Assembly (NCBI GenBank): GCA_040757595.1
Contig: JBFLWP010000021.1
Span: 1 to 55,331 of the forward strand
Direction of reading: 5' to 3'
DNA: 55,331 bases
From: Nitrospirota bacterium
Lineage (GTDB): Bacteria; Nitrospirota; Nitrospiria; Nitrospirales; Nitrospiraceae
Part shown: positions 35,590 through 43,399 of the stretch, in pieces
Position numbering within the stretch: the stretch's first letter is position 1
How the letters are laid out: the number at the start of each line of letters is the position of its first letter
Translations under genes and position numbers: made by a program
The notes under the pieces: generated by a model
The model's input: only the letters and a program-made list of their open reading frames with translations
Told to the model about the DNA's origin: nothing
Database searches by the model: none

Positions 35590-35788
35590 AAGCAAGTGGG
35601 AGTATGGGGCTTGCAGCCGATCGAGCAGCCAGCAAATTCCTCCGATGATTCCTTGGGATGGCCCCCTGCCGACGGGAGAAGGGTTCTGTCACGGCTTCCC
35701 ACTCAAGACCTGGCCCGGAAGAGCAAAATTTGTCGTGGGGGGCGGGAAATTTGTCCCGAAGGGCCGAGGAACGAGTCACAGGTGACGC

Positions 35789-36505
35789 TTACTGCTTGCG
35801 GTTCTTCCAGCGCCTCGATCGCCGGAGTCCCTCGGCAACGCCCCGGCTCACGAGTCGGCCGATCATCGCGCCGATCCTCGTGTGCGTGCCGCTGTAGCGG
35901 AGCGAGGGACCGGCGGGGCCGGCCCCGCAGGCCACCACGACCGTGTCCGTTCCGGTGCCGGTCGCCCCGGATCGGCCGGTCCAGCTCGGCACCTTGGCGG
36001 CCAGCAAGGCCGCGGTCTTCCCTTCCGTCGCCACTTGCACCGCCCCGACCAGCGCGGAGGATGTGAGCCGGGCATTCGTGACCAGGACCAGGTTGATCGT
36101 CCCGGCCCGGACGGGAACCCGGTCCTCGTGAGCGGTCGGCTCGCCAGCCCGCACCGCGTTCGTGACGCCGACGGTGAAGAATCCTTCCACCCACAGGCCT
36201 CCAGCCTCCTCCCGGAGAGTGACCAGTTGGGCGAGCGGCACCGCCGTCATCATCCCGACGGAGCGGCAATCCGCCTGCACCCGCCGGGCGATCAGGCTCA
36301 GAGACCTGGATGGATCGGGCCATCGGCGGCGCCGGTCCCGGATCGGAGCACCGATCGGATTGGCCTGAACCTGATGGTTCAGGATGTACCGGGCCCGCAC
36401 GAGCCCCCCGCCCAGGGGGGCGGAGGAGAGCACCGGGCACAGTCGCCCCAGGTCAACCACGAGAGTCCGGTTCTGCACCCGATATCTCGTGACCAAGCGA
36501 GTCAC
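35789..36505 (-). CDS. cbiZ: adenosylcobinamide amidohydrolase
   Basis: 238 residues. Cleaves the aminopropanol side chain of adenosylcobinamide (and some pseudocobalamin) to adenosylcobyric acid, which lets the cell salvage or remodel corrinoids with a foreign lower loop. Family landmarks: RYILNHQVQANP, VGMMTAVPL, FFTVGVTNAVRAG, GTINLVLVTNARL, ALVGAVQVATEGKTAAL, ATGTGTDTVVVACG and YSGTHTRIGAMIGR. Last gene of the operon; its start overlaps the cobD stop by 4 bases. CbiZ is archaeal in origin and found in few bacteria, which makes it a sign of horizontal acquisition at some time. Confidence 0.9.
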   Translation of the reverse strand: MTRLVTRYRVQNRTLVVDLGRLCPVLSSAPLGGGLVRARYILNHQVQANPIGAPIRDRRRRWPDPSRSLSLIARRVQADCRSVGMMTAVPLAQLVTLREEAGGLWVEGFFTVGVTNAVRAGEPTAHEDRVPVRAGTINLVLVTNARLTSSALVGAVQVATEGKTAALLAAKVPSWTGRSGATGTGTDTVVVACGAGPAGPSLRYSGTHTRIGAMIGRLVSRGVAEGLRRSRRWKNRKQ

Positions 36506-37596
36506 CGTCTCGTCCCCCCAAGAGCCAGCTTCAACGCGCGGACCAGCCGGCGGTTCTGCTCCGGCCTGCGGACCGCCAGGCGGATCGTCCGGCCGTTCAG
36601 CCCCGGCACGTTCGAGCAGTCCCGAACCAGCAACCCACCCTTGGCCAGCCTCCTGACCACGGACTTGGCGATAAAGCCGGCCGGCAGCTCCACCAGAAGA
36701 AAATTGGCCGGGGAGGGAAAGACCGTGACGCCCGGCAGGGCTGCGAGATCGCGCGCAAAGACCGCCCGCTCACGGACCATGAAGGAACGGCTCGCCGTTG
36801 CGTGCCGACGGTCCCGGAGAGCCGCCAGGGCGGCGGCCTGGGCCAGGACGTTGACGGACCAGGGAGGCTGCCGGCTCTTCACTCGAGCCACGACTTGGGC
36901 GGGACCGACCAGGTAACCGAGGCGCAAACCGGGCAGGGCGTAGAACTTGGTGAAGCTCCGCAGGACGAGACAGTGCGGATAGCGGGCGAGCAACGGCAGG
37001 ACCGACCGGTCTGCACAATATTCGACGAAGGTTTCGTCCAGAACGGTCCAGACCTTCCGTTTCTCGGCCGCTTCCAGCACCTGCCTCACGGAACGAACGG
37101 ACAGGGCCTGGCCGGTCGGGCTGTTCGGATTGCACAGGAACAGGGCGTCAATCGGCCTCCCCTCCTCCAATCGGCCGCGCAGCAGCTCGATCGGCGGGCG
37201 GTATCCGTCTCGTCGCGAGGCGTGGAGGAACTCGACCGCGCCTCCCGCAAGGAGGACCGCACGTTCGTATTCGGCGAACGTCGGCCCCAAGATCACCGCC
37301 CGCGTGATCGGCAGGGCGAGCGGGATCAGGGTGATCAGCTCGCTCGACCCGTTGCCGATCACGATCCGATCGGGAGCCACGCGCCACCGCCGGGCGAGGG
37401 CGTTCCGCAGAAGGACGCAGTCCGGGTCCGGATAGTGCACGACCCGCGGGAGGGAGTCCGAGATCGCACGGAGGGACTTGGGTGAAGGGCCGAGCGGGTT
37501 GATGCTCGCGCTGAAGTCGACCAGCCGGTCGAGGGAGCGGCCGGTGCGCCTGGCCGCCCCATAGACGTTGCCTCCGTGCTCCGGTCCGGACCTCAC
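36502..37596 (-). CDS. cobD: threonine-phosphate decarboxylase
   Basis: 364 residues, a PLP enzyme making (R)-1-aminopropan-2-ol phosphate for the nucleotide loop. The histidinol-phosphate aminotransferase-like fold shows GNVYGAARRTG at the N-terminus, FSASINPLGP, LFLCNPNSPTG, and the PLP Lys in RSFTKFYALPGLRLGYLVG. It starts at GTG 37596 overlapping the cbiB stop (GTGA), and its stop overlaps cbiZ. In the aerobic nomenclature this is CobC. Its context with CbiB, its partner enzyme, removes doubt versus HisC. Confidence 0.92.
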   Translation of the reverse strand: MRSGPEHGGNVYGAARRTGRSLDRLVDFSASINPLGPSPKSLRAISDSLPRVVHYPDPDCVLLRNALARRWRVAPDRIVIGNGSSELITLIPLALPITRAVILGPTFAEYERAVLLAGGAVEFLHASRRDGYRPPIELLRGRLEEGRPIDALFLCNPNSPTGQALSVRSVRQVLEAAEKRKVWTVLDETFVEYCADRSVLPLLARYPHCLVLRSFTKFYALPGLRLGYLVGPAQVVARVKSRQPPWSVNVLAQAAALAALRDRRHATASRSFMVRERAVFARDLAALPGVTVFPSPANFLLVELPAGFIAKSVVRRLAKGGLLVRDCSNVPGLNGRTIRLAVRRPEQNRRLVRALKLALGGTRR

Positions 37597-38546
37597 AGCA
37601 GCCGCGCTCCGATTGCGGCTCCGGCCGCCAGGACCGCCACGGTCGCCAAGAGCGTCAGGGCCAAGCGGACGTGGGCCGCCGTCAGGATCGGTCCGGGATC
37701 GCCGAGCACCGGCCGCTCGACCGGCACTCCGTCATAGAGGTTGAGCCCTCCGAGCTGCACTCCCAGTGCTCCGGCCATGGCTGCCTCCGGACGTCCGCTG
37801 TTGGGACTCGGGTGCTTCGCCCCGTCGCGCCTGAGCACGTGCCAGGCGCGACGGACGACGCGTAGATCGCGGAAGACCAGCCCCGCCGCCAGCACGAGGA
37901 GCCCCCCCGTCGCTCGCGCGGGCATCCAATTGGCCAGATCATCGAGCTGGGCCGAAGCCCAGCCGAAATCCCTGTGCCGCTCGTCCAGATGGCCGACCAT
38001 GGAATCCAACGTGCTGATCGCCTTGTAGGCCAGGGCCAGGGGAGCGCCGCCGATCGCCAAGTAGAGGAGCGGGGCCACGACTCCGTCCGAGGCGCTCTCA
38101 GCCACGGTCTCCACGGTCGCCCTCACCACCTCCGGCTCGGGCAGGGCCTGCGTGTCCCGCCCCACGATCAAGGCTACCGCGGCCCTGGCTTCCGGCAGCG
38201 AGCCACGAACCAACGCCCGCTGAACGGCCAGCCCATGGTCCAGCAGATCCCTGGCCGCCAGCGTGGTCCAGGCGAGAAACAGCTCCATCCCCCGTCCGAG
38301 CAGATCGTGAACCAGACCGGCCAGCTCGATCGCGAGCCAGCCGAGCGCGTACGCGGATGCCGGCAGGCCAACGGCCAGGGCGATCCCCGCCAGTCGCTTG
38401 GCGGCCGGACCTGCACAATGCGGCCGCACCCGCTCGTCGCACCAGGTGATGACGAGGCCCATCAACTTGACCGGATGGGGCAGCCAGCGGGGATCCCCGG
38501 CCACTGCATCCGCGAGACAGGCCAGCGCCAACGTTCCGGCGGTCAC
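37593..38546 (-). CDS. cbiB: adenosylcobinamide-phosphate synthase
   Basis: 317 residues from GTG 38546. Attaches aminopropanol (phosphate) to adenosylcobyric acid at the inner membrane. It starts with GTLALACLADAVAGDPRWLP and HPVKLMGL, then ESASDGVVAPLLYLAIGGAP, AYKAISTLDSMVGH, DLANWMPARATGG and KHPSPNSGRPEAAMAGALGV, all CbiB landmarks. Several TM segments are visible. The long open frame to 39167 is an artefact on the antisense of cobS; GTGA overlap with the cobS stop fixes the start. Confidence 0.93.
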   Translation of the reverse strand: MTAGTLALACLADAVAGDPRWLPHPVKLMGLVITWCDERVRPHCAGPAAKRLAGIALAVGLPASAYALGWLAIELAGLVHDLLGRGMELFLAWTTLAARDLLDHGLAVQRALVRGSLPEARAAVALIVGRDTQALPEPEVVRATVETVAESASDGVVAPLLYLAIGGAPLALAYKAISTLDSMVGHLDERHRDFGWASAQLDDLANWMPARATGGLLVLAAGLVFRDLRVVRRAWHVLRRDGAKHPSPNSGRPEAAMAGALGVQLGGLNLYDGVPVERPVLGDPGPILTAAHVRLALTLLATVAVLAAGAAIGARLL

Positions 38547-39421
38547 GGCAGTCCCAGCAGAACGGGCACGGCCAGGAGCCACAGGGTCTCGACGATCTCG
38601 TTGGTCGCCCCCAGCACGTCGCCGGTCGTCCCGCCCAGCAATCGCCGCGACCAGAGGCTCATCGCCCGAGCGACCCCGCCCGCGAGCAGAAGGCTCAGAA
38701 CGGCGCCGGTCGGCCCGAGCAGCCAGAGCAGGACCGCGCCCAACAGGCCCGTGGCCGCCAACAGGTGCCGCACGGTGAGGTGCCCCAGGAAGGGACCGGC
38801 CAGCCCTCCCTCGGCCCGTGCGTAACGGACGCCGTAGGCGCCCAGCACCATGCTCCAACGGCCGACGGCCGGCAGACAGATCAGCAGGTCGAACCGGTGC
38901 GTTTCCGACAGCACCGTCAGCCCCGCATAGCGGAGCCCCAGGTCCAGAATCAGGCCGGTCGCGCCGATCGCCCCGATGCGCCCGTCGCGCATGACGGCGA
39001 GCCGCTCTGCCGGCGTCCGTCCGCCCGCCAGCCCGTCCAGAAAATCGGCCAGGCCGTCCTGGTGCAGGCCGCGTGTCACCGCAACCAGCAGCAGGAGCAG
39101 CAACCCGTTCACCACGACCGGCGACAGGACCCGTGTCAGCAGGAGATCGCTCACGGCGAGGGCCCATCCCAGGATCAGGCCGACGGCTGGATACCAGAGC
39201 ATGGAGCGGGCCAGCTCCTCCGGGCGCGGATCGTGGGCGAGGCGGCTGAGAGGAACGGCGGTGAGGAAGTGCCAGGCCAGAAGAAAAGGACGTGAGACGC
39301 CAGACGTGAGACGTGAGACGTGAGACGTGAGATGACCAGAGGACGAAGAAGGCGCGCTTGCCGGTTGCGCTGTTTCCGCGCCGGTCGTTTCACCTTTCAC
39401 GTCTGACCTTTCACGGTTCAC
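38543..39421 (-). CDS. cobS: cobalamin synthase (adenosylcobinamide-GDP ribazoletransferase)
   Basis: 292 residues. Joins GDP-cobinamide to alpha-ribazole in the inner membrane. Family core: FLLAWHFLTAVPL, TRGLHQDGLADFLDGLAGG (metal-binding DGLAD), MRDGRIGAIGATGLIL and GTTGDVLGATNEIVETLWLLA; about six TM segments. The first 45 residues (up to GVSRP) have no counterpart in CobS and are translated from a heptad hairpin; even the GTG start at 39421 lies in a repeat arm. The cobT stop codon overlaps this start by 11 bases. Confidence 0.92.
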   Translation of the reverse strand: MNRERSDVKGETTGAETAQPASAPSSSSGHLTSHVSRLTSGVSRPFLLAWHFLTAVPLSRLAHDPRPEELARSMLWYPAVGLILGWALAVSDLLLTRVLSPVVVNGLLLLLLVAVTRGLHQDGLADFLDGLAGGRTPAERLAVMRDGRIGAIGATGLILDLGLRYAGLTVLSETHRFDLLICLPAVGRWSMVLGAYGVRYARAEGGLAGPFLGHLTVRHLLAATGLLGAVLLWLLGPTGAVLSLLLAGGVARAMSLWSRRLLGGTTGDVLGATNEIVETLWLLAVPVLLGLP

Positions 39422-39423
39422 GC
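39289..39423. repeat. heptad repeat hairpin, GTGAGAC type, cobT/cobS junction
   Basis: Left arm 39289-39335 is repeated GACGTGA/GTGAGAC units; right arm 39386-39423 has TTTCACC, TTTCACG, TCTGACC, TTTCACG, GTTCACG. Arms are inverted with a 50-base loop. On the coding strand this encodes the CobS N-terminus and contains the cobT stop and the cobS GTG start. Confidence 0.85.
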
Positions 39424-40466
39424 TCGGAGACGCCGGCCTCGTCGAACGTCGCCATCTGGGTCAGGATCTTGAGGCTGGCCTGGATCAGGCCGATGCCCAG
39501 ACAGGCCCCGGTCCCCTCCCCGAGCCGCAGATCCAGATCGAGCAGCGGCGTGAGCCCGAGCCGGCGCAAGGCGGCGAGGTGGCCCAACTCCGCGGACCGG
39601 TGGGAGGCGATCATGTAGTCCCGGCAATGGGGCTGGAGGCCGGCCGCGATCAGGGCCGCCGCGCCGGCGATGAACCCGTCCAGGACGACCGGAATCCGCC
39701 TAGCGGCCGAACCGAGGATCAATCCGGCCAGCCCCGCGATTTCCAGCCCGCCCACCTTGCTCAGCACGTCCAACGGATCCGTTGGATCGGGCCGATGCCG
39801 CTCCAGGGCCTGGCGGATCACCGAGACCTTCCTCGCATAGCCCGCTTCATCCACACCCGTGCCCCGCCCGGTCACCGATTCCACCGGCTCCCCGGTCATG
39901 ACCGCCGTGATCGCCGCACTCGGCGTCGTGTTCCCGATCCCCATGTCGCCGGTGCCGACGAGTCCGATCCCCTCCTGCGCCGCTCCCTGCGCCAGCTCGA
40001 TTCCGACCGAAAGGGCCAGCTCCGCCTCGGCACGGCTCATCGCCGGCTCCCGGAGCAGATTCCTGGTCCCCTTCGCCACCTTCTTCGAAATCATTCCGGG
40101 CAGGGACCCGAAATCGTGGGCCACGCCGATGTCCACCACCTTCACATCCGCCCCCACGTGGCGGGCCAGCACGTTGACGGCCGCGCCGCCGTTCAAAAAA
40201 TTCAGCACCATCTGGGCCGTGACCGCACTGGGATAGGCGCTGACCCCCTCGCCCGCCACTCCATGGTCGGCCGCAAAGGTGAAGATCGCGGCCTTGGGGA
40301 CCTTGGGCCGCTCCTCCCTGGTCATGGCGACATAGCGGGCCGCCAGTTCCTCCAGCCGCCCCAGGCTCCCCACCGGCTTGGTGAGCCGATCCAGCCTGGC
40401 CCTGGCCCGCTCGAGCCAGGCCGGGTCAATCGGGATGACGGCGTTGACGGATTCTTGAATCGTCAC
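39411..40466 (-). CDS. cobT: nicotinate-nucleotide:dimethylbenzimidazole phosphoribosyltransferase
   Basis: 351 residues from GTG 40466, two bases after the cobU stop. Makes alpha-ribazole phosphate, activating the lower base. Landmarks: TKPVGSLGRLEELA, AIFTFAADHGVAGEGVSAYP, FLNGGAAVNVLARH, GTGDMGIGNTTPSAAI and the catalytic Glu in LRLGEGTGACLGIGL. The last residues (SEREP) and the stop lie in a heptad arm. A frame extending to 40817 is spurious (antisense of cobU). It fits BluB in the same operon, which supplies dimethylbenzimidazole. Confidence 0.95.
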   Translation of the reverse strand: MTIQESVNAVIPIDPAWLERARARLDRLTKPVGSLGRLEELAARYVAMTREERPKVPKAAIFTFAADHGVAGEGVSAYPSAVTAQMVLNFLNGGAAVNVLARHVGADVKVVDIGVAHDFGSLPGMISKKVAKGTRNLLREPAMSRAEAELALSVGIELAQGAAQEGIGLVGTGDMGIGNTTPSAAITAVMTGEPVESVTGRGTGVDEAGYARKVSVIRQALERHRPDPTDPLDVLSKVGGLEIAGLAGLILGSAARRIPVVLDGFIAGAAALIAAGLQPHCRDYMIASHRSAELGHLAALRRLGLTPLLDLDLRLGEGTGACLGIGLIQASLKILTQMATFDEAGVSEREP

Positions 40467-40468
40467 GG

Positions 40469-41059
40469 CTACTTGATCCGGAGCGGAATCCCGCTCAGCA
40501 CGACGTGGACTTCGTCCGCCTCCCGGGCAACCAGTTGATTGACCTGCCCGGCAAGATCTCGAAACCGGCGGGTTTCCGCTTCCAGCGGGACCAGCCCCAG
40601 ACCGAGCTCGTTGCTGACCAGCAGAACCCTCGCAGAGGCGCCGCGGATCGCCGCCAGTAACGCCGCGACCAGCGACGGGACCTGCTTCTCGGACACGCCC
40701 CGCTCCCGCAGATTGCTCAGCCAGAGGGTGAGACAGTCCAGCACGACGACCCGGTAGTCGGCTCCGTGCTTCTCGAACCAACTGGCCAGGTCCACCGGGA
40801 CCTCGGACGTCTCCCATTCAGGTCCACGCGACCGTCGGTGCCGGCTGATCCGTTCCGCCATTTCCCCGTCCAACGGCTGGCCCGTCGCGACGAAGGCCTT
40901 CCTCCCCTTGCCCCCCGCGAGCGCCAGCGCCACGCTGCTCTTCCCGGAGGAAGCGCCGCCGACCACGAAGATGAGACGCCCCCTCGAATTGCGACGCGTG
41001 ACGCGTGACGCGTGACGCGTGAAGAAAGTCTTTATCTTTTGTCGCTTCCTACCCATCAC
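40469..41059 (-). CDS. cobU: bifunctional adenosylcobinamide kinase / guanylyltransferase
   Basis: 196 residues. Phosphorylates adenosylcobinamide and then transfers GMP to it. The P-loop GGASSGKSSVALALA and the guanylylated His in ISRHRRSRGPEWETSEVP are present, as are VVLDCLTLWLSNL and LVSNELGLGLVPLEAETRRF. The first 32 residues before LIFVVGG have no family counterpart and are encoded by a heptad hairpin (the run TRHASRVTRR is translated repeat). The start, GTG 41059 or ATG 41056, overlaps the cobQ stop TGA inside the repeat. Confidence 0.93.
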   Translation of the reverse strand: MMGRKRQKIKTFFTRHASRVTRRNSRGRLIFVVGGASSGKSSVALALAGGKGRKAFVATGQPLDGEMAERISRHRRSRGPEWETSEVPVDLASWFEKHGADYRVVVLDCLTLWLSNLRERGVSEKQVPSLVAALLAAIRGASARVLLVSNELGLGLVPLEAETRRFRDLAGQVNQLVAREADEVHVVLSGIPLRIK

Positions 41060-41073
41060 CTGTCACGTGTCAC
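40991..41073. repeat. heptad repeat hairpin, GTGACGC type, cobQ/cobU junction
   Basis: Left arm 40991-41023 holds four GTGACGC-type units; right arm 41051-41073 holds CCATCAC, CTGTCAC, GTGTCAC. The loop is 27 bases. It supplies the cobQ stop, the cobU start and about 25 N-terminal residues of CobU. Confidence 0.85.
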
Positions 41074-42591
41074 GGCTTCCACGCCCCGCTCGACGATGGC
41101 TTCGACCGCCGCAAGACCCACGTGCTCGGCCACAAAATCGGCCAGCCGGTCGATCGCCTGGTCGGTTGACAGCCCGGGCGAAGGATCGAGCGGAGCCCAG
41201 CCGCGCGCCGCCCGCAGCCGGTTGAGAAACGTGCGCCTGAAGGACGGCTGGTCGAACAGCCCGTGGACATAGGTCCCGATGACCCGCCCGTCGGGGGACA
41301 CGGCCCCCTCGGCCCATCTCCGCGACCGGTCCGGCTTCTGAAGGTCCAGGAAGGGGGTCACGCCAGGTCCGACCTTCGTCCGGCCCATGTGGATCTGGTA
41401 GCCCTCGACGGGACAGCCGCTCTCCCGATGGACGCCGACGACCTGGATCAGCACCTTTTTTCGGGCGAAACCGGTCATCACGTCCAGCAGCCCCAACCCC
41501 GTCACCTCCCGCTCACGCGATTCGACCCTGTGCGGGTCCCGAATCTTCATGCCCAAAAGCTGGTACCCGCCGCAGAGCCCGAGGACGGTGCCGCCCTCGG
41601 CCAGCACCCGCCTGGCGACCAGATCCAGCCCGCGCGCCTTGACGAACGCCACCGCTTCGGCGGTGGACTTGGTTCCGGGGAAGATCAGAGCGTCGAGCCT
41701 CTGTCCCGTCTCGCCCTTCAGCCGGACCAGCACCACGTCCGGCTCCTGGGCCAGGGCTTCGAAGTCGGTGAAGTTGGAGATGGCCGGTACGTCCGCCACG
41801 CCGATCGCCAAGAGGTCGTGACGGGTGACGCGTGACGGGTGACGCATGAGACATGTGCTCTGATCCTCCCAGCCCAGCGAATCCTCCTGGGGGACTTGAA
41901 GGTCTCCCCAATGGGGGATCACGCCGAGGCAGGGGACGCCGATCCGCTTCTCAACTTCCCTGATGCCGGGAGCGAGCAGGTCTCTGCTTCCGCGAAACTT
42001 GTTGACGAGAAAGCCCTTGACCAGACGCCGCTCCTCCGGCTCCAGCAGCTCCATGGTCCCGACCAGAGCCGCGAGAACGCCCCCGCGATCAATGTCCCCG
42101 ACCAGGATCACCGGCGCCCGTGCCTCCCGTGCCATCCGCATGTTCACGATGTCGTGCTCGCGCAGGTTGATCTCGGCCGGACTCCCGGCCCCTTCCAGCA
42201 CCACCAGATCGAACTCGGCCGCGAGACGGGCGAAGGCCTCGCGGACGGACTGGAACCAGTCCCGCTTGACGCGTCCGAAGTCCTCGGCCGTCAGGGCTCC
42301 GGCCACCGCTCCGTTCACGACCAGCTGCGCCCGCAGCCCTCCCTCAGGCTTGATCAGCACCGGGTTGAACTCCGTCCGTGGGGCCAGCCGGCAGGCCGCG
42401 GCCTGGACCGCCTGGGCACGACCGATCTCCCTCCCGTCCGGCGTGACGAACGAGTTGTTCGACATGTTCTGCGCCTTGAAAGGCGCCACCCGGAGCCCGC
42501 GGCGGAGAAACAGGCGGCAGAGCGCCGTCACGAGCACCGACTTGCCCACGTGGGAGCCGGTACCTTGAATCATGAGCGTCTTGGCAGCCAT
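41056..42591 (-). CDS. cobQ: cobyric acid synthase
   Basis: 511 residues from ATG 42591. Glutamine-dependent amidation of four side chains of adenosylcobyrinic diamide (also called CbiP). The N-terminal dethiobiotin-synthetase-like ATPase has KTLMIQGTGSHVGKSVLVTA; FKAQNMSNNSFVT, LEGAGSPAEINL and LVGDIDRGGVLAALVGT follow. The C-terminal class I-type triad domain has VLGLCGGYQLLG and ends with GTYVHGLFD. I reject the start at 42684 because its 31 extra residues are repeat-encoded. Around 41818-41852 a heptad arm is translated in frame as MRHPSRVTRHD. The last residues VTRDR and the stop also come from repeat. Confidence 0.94.
   Translation of the reverse strand: MAAKTLMIQGTGSHVGKSVLVTALCRLFLRRGLRVAPFKAQNMSNNSFVTPDGREIGRAQAVQAAACRLAPRTEFNPVLIKPEGGLRAQLVVNGAVAGALTAEDFGRVKRDWFQSVREAFARLAAEFDLVVLEGAGSPAEINLREHDIVNMRMAREARAPVILVGDIDRGGVLAALVGTMELLEPEERRLVKGFLVNKFRGSRDLLAPGIREVEKRIGVPCLGVIPHWGDLQVPQEDSLGWEDQSTCLMRHPSRVTRHDLLAIGVADVPAISNFTDFEALAQEPDVVLVRLKGETGQRLDALIFPGTKSTAEAVAFVKARGLDLVARRVLAEGGTVLGLCGGYQLLGMKIRDPHRVESREREVTGLGLLDVMTGFARKKVLIQVVGVHRESGCPVEGYQIHMGRTKVGPGVTPFLDLQKPDRSRRWAEGAVSPDGRVIGTYVHGLFDQPSFRRTFLNRLRAARGWAPLDPSPGLSTDQAIDRLADFVAEHVGLAAVEAIVERGVEAVTRDR
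41818..41852. repeat. solo heptad arm inside cobQ
   Basis: GTGACGG, GTGACGC, GTGACGG, GTGACGC on the plus strand, then ATGAGAC. There is no opposite arm within 100 bases. On the coding strand it is read in the CAC-rich direction, which is free of stop codons in every frame, between the ATPase domain and the amidotransferase domain of CobQ. Confidence 0.8.
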
Positions 42592-42597
42592 AGAGCC

Positions 42598-42700
42598 AGT
42601 GATGGGTGATGAGTGATCGGTGATCGGCTCGGAGATTGATGAGTGAGCACGTGCGTGAGCATTCCGCCTCTCATCACCCATCACAGATCACCCATCACTT
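42598..42700. repeat. heptad repeat hairpin, GTGATGG type, pduO/cobQ junction
   Basis: Left arm 42598-42627: GTGATGG, GTGATGA, GTGATCG, GTGATCG. Right arm 42669-42700: TCATCAC, CCATCAC, AGATCAC, CCATCAC. A loop of about 41 bases. It contains the stop codon of the adenosyltransferase gene and ends 7 bases before the cobQ ATG. Confidence 0.87.
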
Positions 42701-43282
42701 TTTGACGTTCCGTTCCCAGAGAAACTCCGGCTCCCCGTTCATGCTGCCGACCCAGCGGGCCAGGACGAACAGGGCATCGCTGAGCCGGTTGAGAAACTTG
42801 AGGATGAGGGGGTTCACCGTCTCCTCCCGGGCCAGCCGGACGCAGACCCGCTCCGCGCGGCGACAGACCGTCCGGGCCTGATGGAGCAGGCCCGGCACCT
42901 TGCCGCCGCCCGGCAGGATGAACTCTTTGAGCGGAGCCAGGTCCTTCTGACACTCGTCAATCAGCTTTTCGAGGGCCGTCACGTCCGCCGCGGTCACCTG
43001 AGGCATGTTCTTGAAGCCCTGCCCCGGCGCCGTCGCCAGGATGCCGCCCGCGTCGAACAGTTTGTTCTGGACCCACCGGAGCTGTCCTTCCAGCCGGTCC
43101 CTGGCCGGAGAGTCGGCCAGGTCGGCGTTGAACACCCGCACGAGCCCGACCGAGGCGTTCAGCTCATCCACCGTGCCATAGGCCTCCACGCGCAGACTGT
43201 CTTTCCAGACCTGCTGGCCGCCGGCCAGCCGCGTCTTTCCCGCGTCGCCCGTCCGCGTATAGACTTTGGTGATGCGCATCAT
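42695..43282 (-). CDS. ATP:cob(I)alamin adenosyltransferase, PduO type
   Basis: 195 residues. Adds the adenosyl group to cob(I)alamin. The N-terminal Thr/Arg ATP site is KVYTRTGDAGKTRLAGG; VEAYGTVDELNASVG, LPGGGKVPGLLHQARTVCRRAE and VNPLILKFLNRLSDALFVLAR are the standard PduO landmarks, with NPLILKFLNRLSD holding the active helix. This is a second, unrelated adenosyltransferase in the operon beside CobO. Translation stops at TGA supplied by a heptad unit after WERNVKK. Confidence 0.93.
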   Translation of the reverse strand: MMRITKVYTRTGDAGKTRLAGGQQVWKDSLRVEAYGTVDELNASVGLVRVFNADLADSPARDRLEGQLRWVQNKLFDAGGILATAPGQGFKNMPQVTAADVTALEKLIDECQKDLAPLKEFILPGGGKVPGLLHQARTVCRRAERVCVRLAREETVNPLILKFLNRLSDALFVLARWVGSMNGEPEFLWERNVKK

Positions 43283-43291
43283 TCTTCTCCC

Positions 43292-43399
43292 AACGATAAA
43301 CGATGAATGCAGAACGCTGAACTGCGAACTATGAATGATGACCCGTCACAAGAAGCCACAGGCTCAAGGTTCTGCGTTCATCATTCAGCGTTCTCATTT
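43292..43399. repeat. heptad repeat hairpin, ACGCTGA type, bluB/pduO junction
   Basis: Left arm from 43292: ACGATAA, ACGATGA, ATGCAGA, ACGCTGA, ACTGCGA, ACTATGA, ATGATGA. Right arm 43370-43399 has TTCTGCG, TTCATCA, TTCAGCG, TTCTCAT. It fills the intergenic gap and contains the bluB stop codon. The unit is another type from neighbouring elements. Confidence 0.78.

Noticed and set aside
35700-35760. A sigma-54 promoter near the AAATTTGTC direct repeats upstream of the haem gene
   Set aside because: TTGC is present on the minus strand but no GG lies at the required -24 spacing.
37593-39167. A 524-residue CbiB
   Set aside because: The first 207 residues are Arg/Gly-rich antisense of cobS. GTG 38546 overlapping the cobS stop gives a normal 317-residue CbiB.
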